Origin: Zeus faber
Lineage: Eukaryota; Chordata; Actinopteri; Zeiformes; Zeidae
Assembly: GCA_960531495.1 (NCBI GenBank)
Contig: OY482855.1
Coordinates: 744,001 to 808,000 of the forward strand
Reading direction: 5' to 3'
Length of the DNA: 64,000 bases
Positions 52,601 through 63,485 of this stretch are shown here, one piece after another. The notes beneath the pieces were generated by a model that had not been told where the DNA came from, made no database searches, and saw only the letters and a program-made list of their open reading frames with translations. Within the stretch, counting starts at the first letter, position 1. Each line of letters opens with the position of its first letter. The position numbers and the translations under genes are program-made.

Positions 52601-55600
52601 AAGAAAGAATGAAAGATTGAAAGAAAGAATGAAAGAACGATTGAAAGAAAGAATGAAAGAATGAAAGAAAGATTGAAAGAAATATTGAAAGAAAGAGAGA
52701 ATGAAAGTAATAAAGATGGAAAGAAAAATTGAAAGAAAGATTAAAAGAGAGATTGAAAGATTGAAAGATTGAAAGAAAGAATGAAAGATTGAAAGAAAGA
52801 ATGAAAGAATGAATGAAAGATTAAAAGATTGAAAGAAAGGTTGAAGATAGAATGAAAGAAAGATTGAAATATTGAAAGTTTGAAAGAAAGATTGAAAGAA
52901 AGATTTAAAGAAAGATTGAAAGACTAAAAAAAAGAATGAAAGAAAGATTGAAAGGTTGAAAGAAAGAATGAAAGAATGAAAGAAAGATTGAAAGATAGAA
53001 AGAAAGATTGAAAGAAAGAATGAAAGTATGAAAGAAAGATTGAAAGATTGAAGGAAATATTGAAAGAACGATTGAAAGAAAGAATGAAAGAACGAAAGAA
53101 AGATTGAAAGAAAGATTGAAAGTAATAAAGATTGAAAGAAGGAATAAAGGAAAAATTGAAAGTTTGAAAGACTGAAAGAATGAATGAAAGAAAGATTGAA
53201 AGATTGAAAGATTGAAAGAAAGAAAGATTGAGAGAAAGAATGAAAGAATGAAAGAAAGATTGAAAGCTTGAAAGAAAGATTGAAAGAAAGAATGAAAGAA
53301 AGATTGAAAGATTGAAAGATTGAAAGAAAAAATGAAAGATTGAAAGAAAGAATAAAAGAACGATTGAAAGAAAGAATGAAAGAATGAAAGAAAGATTGAA
53401 AGATTGAAAGAATATTGAAAGAAAGAGAGAATGAAAGTAAGAAAGATTGAAAGAAAGATTGAAATTAAAAAAGATTGAAAGAAAGAATGAAAGAAAAATT
53501 GAAAGATTGAAAGATTGAAAGAAAGATTTAAAGAAAGATTTAAAGAAAGATTGAAAGACTGAAAGAAAGAATGAATAAAAGAATTAAAGAAAGATTGAAA
53601 GATCGAAAGATTGAAAGATTGAAAGAAAGATTGAAAAAAGAATGATTGAAAGAAAGAAAGATTTAAAGAATGAAAGTAAGAATGAAAAAAAAGAATGAAA
53701 GAAAGATTGAAAGATTGAAAGATTGAAAGAAAGAATGAAAGATTGAAAGAAAGAATGAAAGAACGATTGAAAGAAAGAATGAAAGAATGAAAGAAAGATT
53801 GAAAGATTGAAAGAAATATTGAAAGAAAGAGAGAATGAAAGTAAGAAAGATGGAAAGAAAAATTGAAAGATTGAAAGATTGAAAGAAAGAATTAAAGAAA
53901 GATTGAATGATTGAAAGATTGAAAGAAAGATTGAAAGAAAGATTGAAAAAAGAAAGAAAGATTGAAAGAAAGATTGAAAGAAAGATTGAAAGAAAGAATG
54001 AAAGTTTGAAAGAAAGATTGAAAGAAAGATTGAAAGAAAGATTGAAAGAAAGATTGAAAGACTGAAAGAAAAAATGAAAGAAAGATTAAAAGAGAGATTG
54101 AAAGATTGAAAGATTGAAAGAAAGAATGAAAGATTGAAAGAAAGAATGAAAGAATGAATGAAAGATTAAAAGATTGAAAGAAATATTGAAAAAAAGAAAG
54201 ATTGAAAGTAAGAAAAATTGAAAGAATGAATGAAAGAAACAAAAAAAGACTGATAAAAAGAAAGAATGTTTGAGAGATCAAAATATTTAAAGAAAGAAAG
54301 ATTGAAAGAAAGATTTTAAGACTGAATTAAAGAATTAAAGAAAGATTGAAAGAAAGGTTGAAAGATAGAATGAAAGAAAGATTGAAAGATTAAAAGTTGT
54401 AAAGAAAGATTGAAAGAAAGATTTAAAGAAAGATTGAAAGACTAAAAAAAAGAATGAAAGAAAGATTGAAAGGTTGAAAGAAAAAATGAAAGAATGAAAG
54501 AAACATTGAAAGATTGAAAGAAAGATTGGAAGAAAGAATGAAAGTATGAAAGAAAGATTGAAAGATTGAAGGAAAGATTGAAAGAACGATTGAAAGAAAG
54601 AATGAAAGAATGAAAGAAAGATTGAAAGATTGAAAGAAAGATTGAAAGTAATAAAGATTGAAAGAAGGAATGAAGGAAAAATTGAATGTTTGAAAGACTG
54701 AAAGAATGAATGAAAGATTGAAAGAAAGATTTTAAGAAAGGTTGAAAGACTGAAAGAAAGAATGAAAGAAAGAATGATTGAAAGATTGAAAGAAAGAATG
54801 AAAGATTGAAAGAAAGAATATAAGAACGATTGAAAGAAAGATTGAAAGTAAGGTTGAAAGTTTGAAAGAAAGATTGAAAGAAAAATTGAAAGAAAGATTG
54901 AAAGACTGAAGGAAAGAATGAGTGAAAGATTGAAAGAAAGATTAAAAGAAAAAAGATTGAAAGTATTAAAGACTGAAAAAAATATTGAAAGAAAGATTTA
55001 AAGACTGAAAGATAGAATGAAAGAAAGATTGAAAGATTGAAAGATTGAAAGAAAGAATGAAAAAAAGATTGAAAGACTGAAAAAAATATTGAAAGAAAGA
55101 TTGAAAGATTGAAAGATAGAATGAAAGAAAGATTGAAAGATTGAAAGAAAGAATGAAAGAAAGATTGAAAGACTGAAAGAAAGAATGAAAGAAAGATTGA
55201 AAGTGCGAAAGAAAGAATGAAAGAATTAAAGAAAGATTGAAAGAAATATTGAAAGAAAGAATGAAAGATTGAAAGAAAGAATGAAAGTAATAAAGATTGA
55301 AAGAAGGAATGAAGGAAAAGTTGAATGTTTGAAAGACTGAAAGAATGAATGAAAGAAAGCTTGAAAGAAAGATTGAAAGAAAGATTTTAAGAAAGGTTGA
55401 AAGACTGAAAGAAAGAATGAAAGAAAGAATGATTGAAAGATTGAAAGAAAGAATGAAAGATTGAAAGAAAGAATATAAGAACGATTGAAAGAAAGATTGA
55501 AAGTAAGATTGAAAGTTTGAAAGAAAGATTGAAAGAAAAATTGAAAGAAAGATTGAAAGACTGAAGGAAAGAATGAGTGAAAGATTGAAAGAAAGATTAA

Positions 55601-57360
55601 AAGAAAAAAAGATTGAAAGTATTAAAGACTGAAAAAAATATTGAAAGAAAGATTGAAAGATTGAAAGATAGAATGAAAGAAAGATTGAAAGATTGAAAGA
55701 TTGAAAGAAAGAATGAAAGAAAGATTGAAAGACTGAAAAAAATATTGAAAGAAAGATTGAAAGATTGAAAGATAGAATGAAAGAAAGATTGAAAGATTGA
55801 AAGATTGAAAGAAAGAATGAAATAAAGATTGAAAGACTGAAAGAAAGAATGAAAGAAAGATTGAAAGTGCGAAAGAAAGAATGAAAGAATTAAAGAAAGA
55901 TTGAAAGATTGAAAGAATATTGAAAGAAAGAGAGAATGAAAGTAAGAAAGATTGAAAGAAAGATTGAAAGTAAAAAAGATTGAAAGAAAGAATGAAAGAA
56001 AAATTGAAAGATTGAAAGATTGAAAGAAAGATTTAAAGAAAGATTTAAAGAAAGATTGAAAGACTGAAAGAAAGAATGAATAAAAGAATTAAAGAAAGAT
56101 TGAAAGATCGAAAGATTGAAAGATTGAAAGAAAGATTGAAAAAAGAATGATTGAAAGAAAGAAAGATTTAAAGAATGAAAGATTTAAAGAAAGATTGAAA
56201 GACTAAAAGTAAGAATGAAAAAAAAGAATGAAAGAAAGATTGAAAGATTGAAAGATTGAAAGAAAGAATGAAAGATTGAAAGAGAGAATGAAAGAACGAT
56301 TGAAAGAAAGAATGAAAGAATGAAAGAAAGATTGAAAGATTGAAAGAAATATTGAAAGAAAGAGAGAATGAAAGTAAGAAAGATGGAAAGAAAAATTGAA
56401 AGATTGAAAGATTGAAAGAAAGAATTAAAGAAAGATTGAATGATTGAAAGATTGAAAGAAAGATTGAAAGAAAGATTGAAGAAAGAAAGATTTAAAGAAA
56501 AAAAGATTTAAAGAAAGATTGAAAGACTAAAAGAAGGAATGAAAAAAAAGATTGAAAGAAAGATTGAAAAAAGAAAGAAAAGTTGAAAGAAAGATTGAAA
56601 GAAAGATTGAAAGATTGAAGGAAAGATTGAAAGAACGATTGAAAGAAAGAATGAAAGAATGAAAGAAAGATTGAAAGATTGAAAGAAAGATTGAAAGTAA
56701 TAAAGATTGAAAGAAGGAATGAAGGAAAAATTGAATGTTTGAAAGACTGAAAGAATGAATGAAAGAAAGCTTGAAAGAAAGATTGAAAGAAAGATTTTAA
56801 GAAAGGTTGAAAGACTGAAAGAAAGAATGAAAGAAAGAATGATTGAAAGATTGAAAGAAAGAATGAAAGATTGAAAGAAAGAATATAAGAACGATTGAAA
56901 GAAAGATTGAAAGTAAGATTGAAAGTTTGAAAGAAAGATTGAAAGAAAAATTGAAAGAAAGATTGAAAGACTGAAGGAAAGAATGAGTGAAAGATTGAAA
57001 GAAAGATTAAAAGAAAAAAAGATTGAAAGTATTAAAGACTGAAAAAATATTGAAAGAAAGATTTAAAGACTGAAAGATAGAATGAAAGAAAGATTGAAAG
57101 ATTGAAAGATTGAAAGAAAGAATGAAAGAAAGATTGAAAGACTGAAAAAAATATTGAAAGAAAGATTGAAAGATTGAAAGATAGAATGAAAGAAAGATTG
57201 AAAGATTGAAAGATTGAAAGAAAGAATGAAAGAAAGATTGAAAGACTGAAAGAAAGAATGAAAGAAAGATTGAAAGTGCGAAAGAAAGAATGAAAGAATT
57301 AAAGAAAGATTGAAAGAAATATTGAAAGAAAGAATGAAAGATTGAAAGAAAGAATGAAAG

Positions 57361-60300
57361 TAATAAAGATTGAAAGAAGGAATGAAGGAAAAATTGAATG
57401 TTTGAAAGACTGAAAGAATGAATGAAAGAAAGCTTGAAAGAAAGATTGAAAGAAAGATTTTAAGAAAGGTTGAAAGACAGAAAGAAAGAATGAAAGAAAG
57501 AATGATTGAAAGATTGAAAGAAAGAATGAAAGATTGAAAGAAAGAATATAAGAACGATTGAAAGAAAGATTGAAAGTAAGATTGAAAGTTTGAAAGAAAG
57601 ATTGAAAGAAAAATTGAAAGAAAGATTGAAAGACTGAAGGAAAGAATGAGTGAAAGATTGAAAGAAAGATTAAAAGAAAAAAAGATTGAAGTATTAAAGA
57701 CTGAAATAAATATTGAAAGAAAGATTGAAAGATTGAAAGATAGAATGAAAGAAAGATTGAAAGATTGAAAGATTGAAAGAAAGAATGAAAGAAAGATTGA
57801 AAGACTGAAAAAAATATTGAAAGAAAGATTGAAAGATTGAAAGATAGAATGAAAGAAAGATTGAAAGATTGAAAGATTGAAAGAAAGAATGAAATAAAGA
57901 TTGAAAGACTGAATGAAAGAATGAAAGAAAGATTGAAAGTGCGAAAGAAAGAATGAAAGAATTAAAGAAAGATTGAAAGATTGAAAGAATATTGAAAGAA
58001 AGAGAGAATGAAAGTAAGAAAGATTGAAAGAAAGATTGAAAGTAAAAAAGATTGAAAGAAAGAATGAAAGAAAAATTGAAAGATTGAAAGATTGAAAGAA
58101 AGATTTAAAGAAAGATTTAAAGAAAGATTGAAAGACTGAAAGAAAGAATGAATAAAAGAATTAAAGAAAGATTGAAAGATCGAAAGATTGAAAGATTGAA
58201 AGAAAGATTGAAAAAAGAATGATTGAAAGAAAGAAAGATTTAAAGAATGAAAGATTTAAAGAAAGATTGAAAGACTAAAAGTAGGAATGAAAAAAAAGAA
58301 TGAAAGAAAGATTGAAAGATTGAAAGATTGAAAGAAAGAATGAAAGATTGAAAGAAAGAATGAAAGAACGATTGAAAGAAAGAATGAAAGAATGAAAGAA
58401 AGATTGAAAGATTGAAAGAAATATTGAAAGAAAGAGAGAATGAAAGTAAGAAAGATGGAAAGAAAAATTGAAAGATTGAAAGATTGAAAGAAAGAATTAA
58501 AGAAAGATTGAATGATTGAAAGATTGAAAGAAAGATTGAAAGAAAGATTGAAGAAAGAAAGATTTAAAGAAAAAAAGATTTAAAGAAAGATTGAAAGACT
58601 AAAAGTAAGAATGAAAAAAAAGATTGAAAGAAAGATTGAAAAAAGAAAGAAAGATTGAAAGAAAGATTGTAAGAAAGATTGAAAGAAAGAATGAAAGTTT
58701 GAAAGAAAGATTGAAAGAAAGATTGAAAGAAAGATTGAAAGACTGAAAGAAAAAATGAAAGAAAGATTAAAAGAGAGATTGAAAGATTGAAAGATTGAAA
58801 GAAAGAATGAAAGATTGAAAGAAAGAATGAAAGAATGAATGAAAGATTAAAAGATTGAAAGAAATATTGAAAAAAAGAAAGATTGAAAGTAAGAAAAATT
58901 GAAAGAATGAATGAAAGAAACAAAAAAAGACTGATAAAAAGAAAGAATGTTTGAGAGATCAAAATATTTAAAGAAAGAAAGATTGAAAGAAAGATTTTAA
59001 GACTGAATTAAAGAATTAAAGAAAGATTGAAAGAAAGGTTGAAAGATACAATGAAAGAAATATTGAAAGATTGAAAGTTGTAAAGAAAGATTGAAAGAAA
59101 GATTTAAAGAAAGATTGAAAGAAAGATTTAAAGAAAGATTGAAAGACTAAAAAAAGAATGAAAGAAAGATTGAAAGGTTGAAAGAAAGAATGAAAGAATG
59201 AAAGAAAGATTGAAAGATTGAAAGAAAGTTTGAAAGAGAGATTTAAACAAAGAAAGATTGAAAGTAAGAAAGATTGAAAGATTGAAAGAAAGTTTGAAAG
59301 AAAGATTTAAAGAAAGAAAGATTGAAAGAAATATTGAAAGAAAGATTGAAAGATTGAAAGAAAGATTGAAAGATTGAAAGATTGAAATAATGATTGAAAG
59401 TTTGAAAGAAAGATTGAAAGAAAGATTTAAGGAAAGAAAGATTGAAAGTAAGAAAGATTGAAAGAAATATTGAAAGAAAGATTGAAAGATTGAAAGAAAG
59501 ATTGAAAGAAAGAATGAAAGTAATAAAGATTGAAAGAAGGAATGAAGGAAAAATTGAATGTTTGAAAGACTGAAAGAATGAATGAAAGAAAGCTTGAAAG
59601 AAAGATTGAAAGAAAGATTTTAAGAAAGGTTGAAAGACAGAAAGAAAGAATGAAAGAAAGAATGATTGAAAGATTGAAAGAAAGAATGAAAGATTGAAAG
59701 AAAGAATATAAGAACGATTGAAAGAAAGATTGAAAGTAAGATTGAAAGTTTGAAAGAAAGATTGAAAGAAAAATTGAAAGAAAGATTGAAAGACTGAAGG
59801 AAAGAATGAGTGAAAGATTGAAAGAAAGATTAAAAGAAAAAAAGATTGAAGTATTAAAGACTGAAATAAATATTGAAAGAAAGATTGAAAGATTGAAAGA
59901 TAGAATGAAAGAAAGATTGAAAGATTGAAAGATTGAAAGAAAGAATGAAAGAAAGATTGAAAGACTGAAAAAAATATTGAAAGAAAGATTGAAAGATTGA
60001 AAGATAGAATGAAAGAAAGATTGAAAGATTGAAAGATTGAAAGAAAGAATGAAATAAAGATTGAAAGACTGAATGAAAGAATGAAAGAAAGATTGAAAGT
60101 GCGAAAGAAAGAATGAAAGAATTAAAGAAAGATTGAAAGATTGAAAGAATATTGAAAGAAAGAGAGAATGAAAGTAAGAAAGATTGAAAGAAAGATTGAA
60201 AGTAAAAAAGATTGAAAGAAAGAATGAAAGAAAAATTGAAAGATTGAAAGATTGAAAGAAAGATTTAAAGAAAGATTTAAAGAAAGATTGAAAGACTGAA

Positions 60301-61680
60301 AGAAAGAATGAATAAAAGAATTAAAGAAAGATTGAAAGATCGAAAGATTGAAAGATTGAAAGAAAGATTGAAAAAAGAATGATTGAAAGAAAGAAAGATT
60401 TAAAGAATGAAAGATTTAAAGAAAGATTGAAAGACTAAAAGTAGGAATGAAAAAAAAGAATGAAAGAAAGATTGAAAGATTGAAAGATTGAAAGAAAGAA
60501 TGAAAGATTGAAAGAAAGAATGAAAGAACGATTGAAAGAAAGAATGAAAGAATGAAAGAAAGATTGAAAGATTGAAAGAAATATTGAAAGAAAGAGAGAA
60601 TGAAAGTAAGAAAGATGGAAAGAAAAATTGAAAGATTGAAAGATTGAAAGAAAGAATTAAAGAAAGATTGAATGATTGAAAGATTGAAAGAAAGATTGAA
60701 AGAAAGATTGAAGAAAGAAAGATTTAAAGAAAAAAAGATTTAAAGAAAGATTGAAAGACTAAAAGTAAGAATGAAAAAAAAGATTGAAAGAAAGATTGAA
60801 AAAAGAAAGAAAGATTGAAAGAAAGATTGAAAGAAAGATTGAAAGAAAGAATGAAAGTTTGAAAGAAAGATTGAAAGAAAGATTGAAAGAAAGATTGAAA
60901 GACTGAAAGAAAAAATGAAAGAAAGATTAAAAGAGAGATTGAAAGATTGAAAGATTGAAAGAAAGAATGAAAGATTGAAAGAAAGAATGAAAGAATGAAT
61001 GAAAGATTAAAAGATTGAAAGAAATATTGAAAAAAAGAAAGATTGAAAGTAAGAAAAATTGAAAGAATGAATGAAAGAAACAAAAAAAGACTGATAAAAA
61101 GAAAGAATGTTTGAGAGATCAAAATATTTAAAGAAAGAAAGATTGAAAGAAAGATTTTAAGACTGAATTAAAGAATTAAAGAAAGATTGAAAGAAAGGTT
61201 GAAAGATACAATGAAAGAAATATTGAAAGATTGAAAGTTGTAAAGAAAGATTGAAAGAAAGATTTAAAGAAAGATTGAAAGAAAGATTTAAAGAAAGATT
61301 GAAAGACTAAAAAAAGAATGAAAGAAAGATTGAAAGGTTGAAAGAAAGAATGAAAGAATGAAAGAAAGATTGAAAGATTGAAAGAAAGTTTGAAAGAGAG
61401 ATTTAAACAAAGAAAGATTGAAAGTAAGAAAGATTGAAAGATTGAAAGAAAGTTTGAAAGAAAGATTTAAAGAAAGAAAGATTGAAAGAAATATTGAAAG
61501 AAAGATTGAAAGATTGAAAGAAAGATTGAAAGATTGAAAGATTGAAATAATGATTGAAAGTTTGAAAGAAAGATTGAAAGAAAGATTTAAGGAAAGAAAG
61601 ATTGAAAGTAAGAAAGATTGAAAGAAATATTGAAAGAAAGATTGAAAGATTGAAAGAAAGATTGAAAGAAAGAATGAAAG
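57361..61680 (+). repeat. 2,160-bp tandem HOR, two near-identical copies
   Basis: Copies at about 57,361-59,520 and 59,521-61,680 match word for word at an offset of 2,160. One visible difference is 'gattgtaagaaag' near 58,676 against 'gattgaaagaaag' near 60,836. Related but less regular units of about 2.05-2.07 kb precede them: 'taataaagattg' at 54,649, 55,288, 56,698 and 57,361. Confidence 0.88.
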
Positions 61681-62649
61681 AAAGATTGAAAGAAAGATTG
61701 AAAAAAAGAAAGATTGAAAGAAAGATTGAAAGACTGAAGGAAAGAATGAAAGAAAGATTGAAGGAAAGATTGAAAGAAAGATTGAAAGAAAGAAAGATTG
61801 AAAGAAAGATTGAAAGATTGAAAGATTGAAAGAAAGAATGAAAAATTGAAAGAAAGAATGAAAGAACGATTGAAAGAAAGAATGAAAGAATGAAAGAAAG
61901 ATTGAAAGATTGAAAGAAAGATTGAAAGAAAGATTTAAAGAAAGATTGAAAGACTGAAAGAAAGAATGAAAGAAATAATTAAAGAAAGATTGAAAGAATT
62001 AACAAAAGAAAGATTGAAAGAAAGAATGAAAGAAAGATTGAACGATTGGAAGAAATATTGAAAGAAAGATAGATTGAAAGTAAGAATGAAAGAAAGATTG
62101 AAAGATTTAAAGAATGAATGAAAGAAAGATTGAAAGATTGAAATATTGAAAGAAAGAATGAATGAAAGATTGAAAGATTGAAAGAAAGATTGAAAGATTG
62201 AAAGATTGAAATAAAGATTGAAAGTTTGAAAGAAAGATTGAAAGAAAGATTGAAAGAAAGAAAGAAATATTGAAAGAAAGATTGAAAGAAAGATTGAAAG
62301 AAAGAAAGATTGAATGATTGAATGATTGAAAGAAAGACTGAAAGAAAGAATGACGGACAGAAAGATTGAAAGAAAGAATGAAAGAAAGATTGAAAAAAAG
62401 ATTGAAAGATTAAACAATTGAAAGAAAGATTGCAAGAAAGATGGAAAGAATGAAAGATTGAAATAATGATTGAAAGTTTGAAAGAAAGATTGAAAGAAAG
62501 ATTGAAAGAAATATTGAAAGACTGAAAGAAAGAATGAAAGAAAGATTGAAAGAAAGATTGAAAGAAAGAAAGAAAAATTGAAAGAAAGATTGAAAGATTG
62601 AAAGAAAGATTGAAAGAACGATTGAAATAAAGGAGAACGAAAGAAAGGT

Positions 62650-62698
62650 TGATCCATTAACATCAGCACAACCCCATTGTGTTTATTGTTCTATGATA
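62650..62698. other. Short non-repeat island inside the purine satellite
   Basis: About 49 bp with ordinary base composition ('gatccattaacatcagcaca', 'accccattgtgtttattgtt') interrupt the GAAA/GATT words close to the right end of the array. I recognise no feature in it. Confidence 0.75.
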
Positions 62699-62764
62699 AG
62701 ATTGAAAGAAAGATTGAAAATAAGATTGAAAGAAACAAAGATTGAAAGAAAGATTTAAAAAAAA

Positions 62765-62896
62765 TGAGTACTAGTCACTTTTAAAAAATCATTTGTCCTA
62801 TGGATTAAATGCCATACACACTTGCATCTCTCCCCTCCCACCCCACACACATTCACATGACCAATCCTCCCAACACCCACACACACATGCGTACAT

Positions 62897-62937
<41 letters not shown>

Positions 62938-62961
62938 CACAGGAATAAATGTACCCGTACA
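62765..62961. other. Non-satellite spacer between the arrays and the LTR element
   Basis: About 200 bp of mixed sequence with a C-rich stretch ('ctctcccctcccacccc' near 62,828) and the CA microsatellite. The five bases just before the LTR, 'gtaca' (62,957-62,961), are the candidate left target-site duplication. The right copy would lie outside the window. Confidence 0.7.
62898..62934 (+). repeat. (CA)n microsatellite
   Basis: Uninterrupted CA dinucleotides for 37 bases, preceded by imperfect CA-rich sequence from about 62,873. The minus-strand reading as a C/V-rich peptide is an artefact. Confidence 0.97.
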
Positions 62962-63066
62962 TGTTAGGCCCACGGCCTCCCAGCGCCACTAGCGGCCGCC
63001 CTTGCCCCATCTGCAGCTCCCTACTCAGACCCAATTGCACACACCTGGGATCAATTACCCGCACTG

Positions 63067-63073
63067 TATTTAG
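63067..63073 (+). promoter_or_regulatory. TATA-like element of the LTR promoter
   Basis: 'tatttag' lies 30 bp upstream of 63,097, the first base of the segment complementary to the primer-binding site. That is the normal distance from a TATA box to a transcription start, so the two observations support each other. Confidence 0.55.
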
Positions 63074-63096
63074 CCCCAGCTTCCTAGCCATTCCTT

Positions 63097-63106
63097 GCCA
63101 GACCGT
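63097..63106 (+). promoter_or_regulatory. Predicted transcript 5' end and self-primer segment
   Basis: 'gccagaccgt' is the exact reverse complement of 'acggtctggc' at 63,467-63,476, just after the LTR. In Tf1, the first 11 nucleotides of the mRNA anneal to the primer-binding site and are cleaved to prime minus-strand DNA. The ten-base match here, placed where the transcript should start, fits that mechanism. This is a prediction from sequence. Confidence 0.68.
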
Positions 63107-63144
63107 CAACTAGCTTTCCCCGAGTTGCATCGCGATTGGCTCCC

Positions 63145-63200
63145 TTCCTAGTTCCTAGTTCCTAGTTCCTAGTTCCCAGTTCCCAGTTCCAAGTTCCTAG
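63145..63200 (+). repeat. Eight 7-bp tandem repeats inside the LTR
   Basis: Eight consecutive heptamers: four TTCCTAG, two TTCCCAG, one TTCCAAG and one TTCCTAG. They lie downstream of the predicted start site and would therefore be in the transcript. Confidence 0.95.
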
Positions 63201-63391
63201 TTTATGTCTTGTTGTCTCGCCTTCCCTTCACCTGTCTGTCTCCGCTTGTCGACCAGGACTCTCCACCCAGCCTAGTTCCCCGTCTCTCCACCCGGATCCT
63301 GGACCCCATCTCCTGGTCATCATCGTCCCTGCCCTGCCCTGCTCCATCCCCTCCCGACCAGGTCCCCCCGGCCAGCTCCACCGTCCCAGTT

Positions 63392-63397
63392 AATAAA
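63392..63397 (+). promoter_or_regulatory. Polyadenylation signal AATAAA in the LTR
   Basis: Canonical hexamer 67 bp before the LTR end, followed by a T/G-rich stretch ('tgtgtcgtgcgtttgggtt', 63,424-63,442) suitable as a downstream element. Confidence 0.7.
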
Positions 63398-63466
63398 CAT
63401 CCCTTGCCTGCCTCCCGTGTCCCTGTGTCGTGCGTTTGGGTTCCTCCCTGTTCGGGTCGTGACAGT

Positions 63467-63476
63467 ACGGTCTGGC
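63467..63476 (+). promoter_or_regulatory. Primer-binding site, self-priming type
   Basis: It begins two bases after the LTR end, the usual position of a retroelement primer-binding site. Its ten bases pair perfectly with 63,097-63,106. I did not recognise a match to a common tRNA 3' end; most tRNA-type sites begin TGG, and this one does not. Confidence 0.65.
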
Positions 63477-63485
63477 CAGGAAAAC

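Larger units (their letters stand above)
31189..62764 (+). repeat. Purine-rich tetranucleotide-register satellite (GAAA/GATT/GAAT)
   Basis: About 31.6 kb built almost wholly of four-base words beginning with G: GAAA most often, with GATT, GAAT, and fewer GTTT, GACT, GATA or GGAA. Common strings are 'gaaagaaagattgaaagatt' and 'gaaagaatgaaagaaagatt'. The plus strand is overwhelmingly A, G and T, with C only sporadic. Long stop-free frames on the minus strand (F, S, L, N, I and Q rich; up to about 416 codons at 41,233-42,483) and on the plus strand (K, E, R, L and I rich) follow from the four-base register and are not genes. The array is organised in kilobase-scale HORs listed separately. An indel-rich end lies at 62,700-62,764. 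Confidence 0.95.
62962..63464 (+). repeat. 5' long terminal repeat (503 bp)
   Basis: It starts TGTTA and ends TGACA, giving near-perfect terminal inverted repeats. A TATA-like 'tatttag' (63,067-63,073) and AATAAA (63,392-63,397) lie in the expected order. From these, U3 would be about 62,962-63,096, R would start near 63,097, and the poly(A) site would lie a little after 63,397. A TG at 62,950 is an alternative left end but fits the terminal repeat less well. Confidence 0.78.

Noticed and set aside
32611..62669. F/S/L/N-rich minus-strand frames up to 416 codons as membrane proteins
   Set aside because: The four-base repeat register produces them in all phases, and word order drifts with HOR structure rather than with protein constraint.
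62950..62962. Alternative LTR start at TG 62,950
   Set aside because: TGTTA at 62,962 pairs better with the TGACA end; the choice should be settled by comparison with other copies.
62755..62973. Minus-strand C/V-rich frame across the CA microsatellite
   Set aside because: It is the translation of a dinucleotide repeat.
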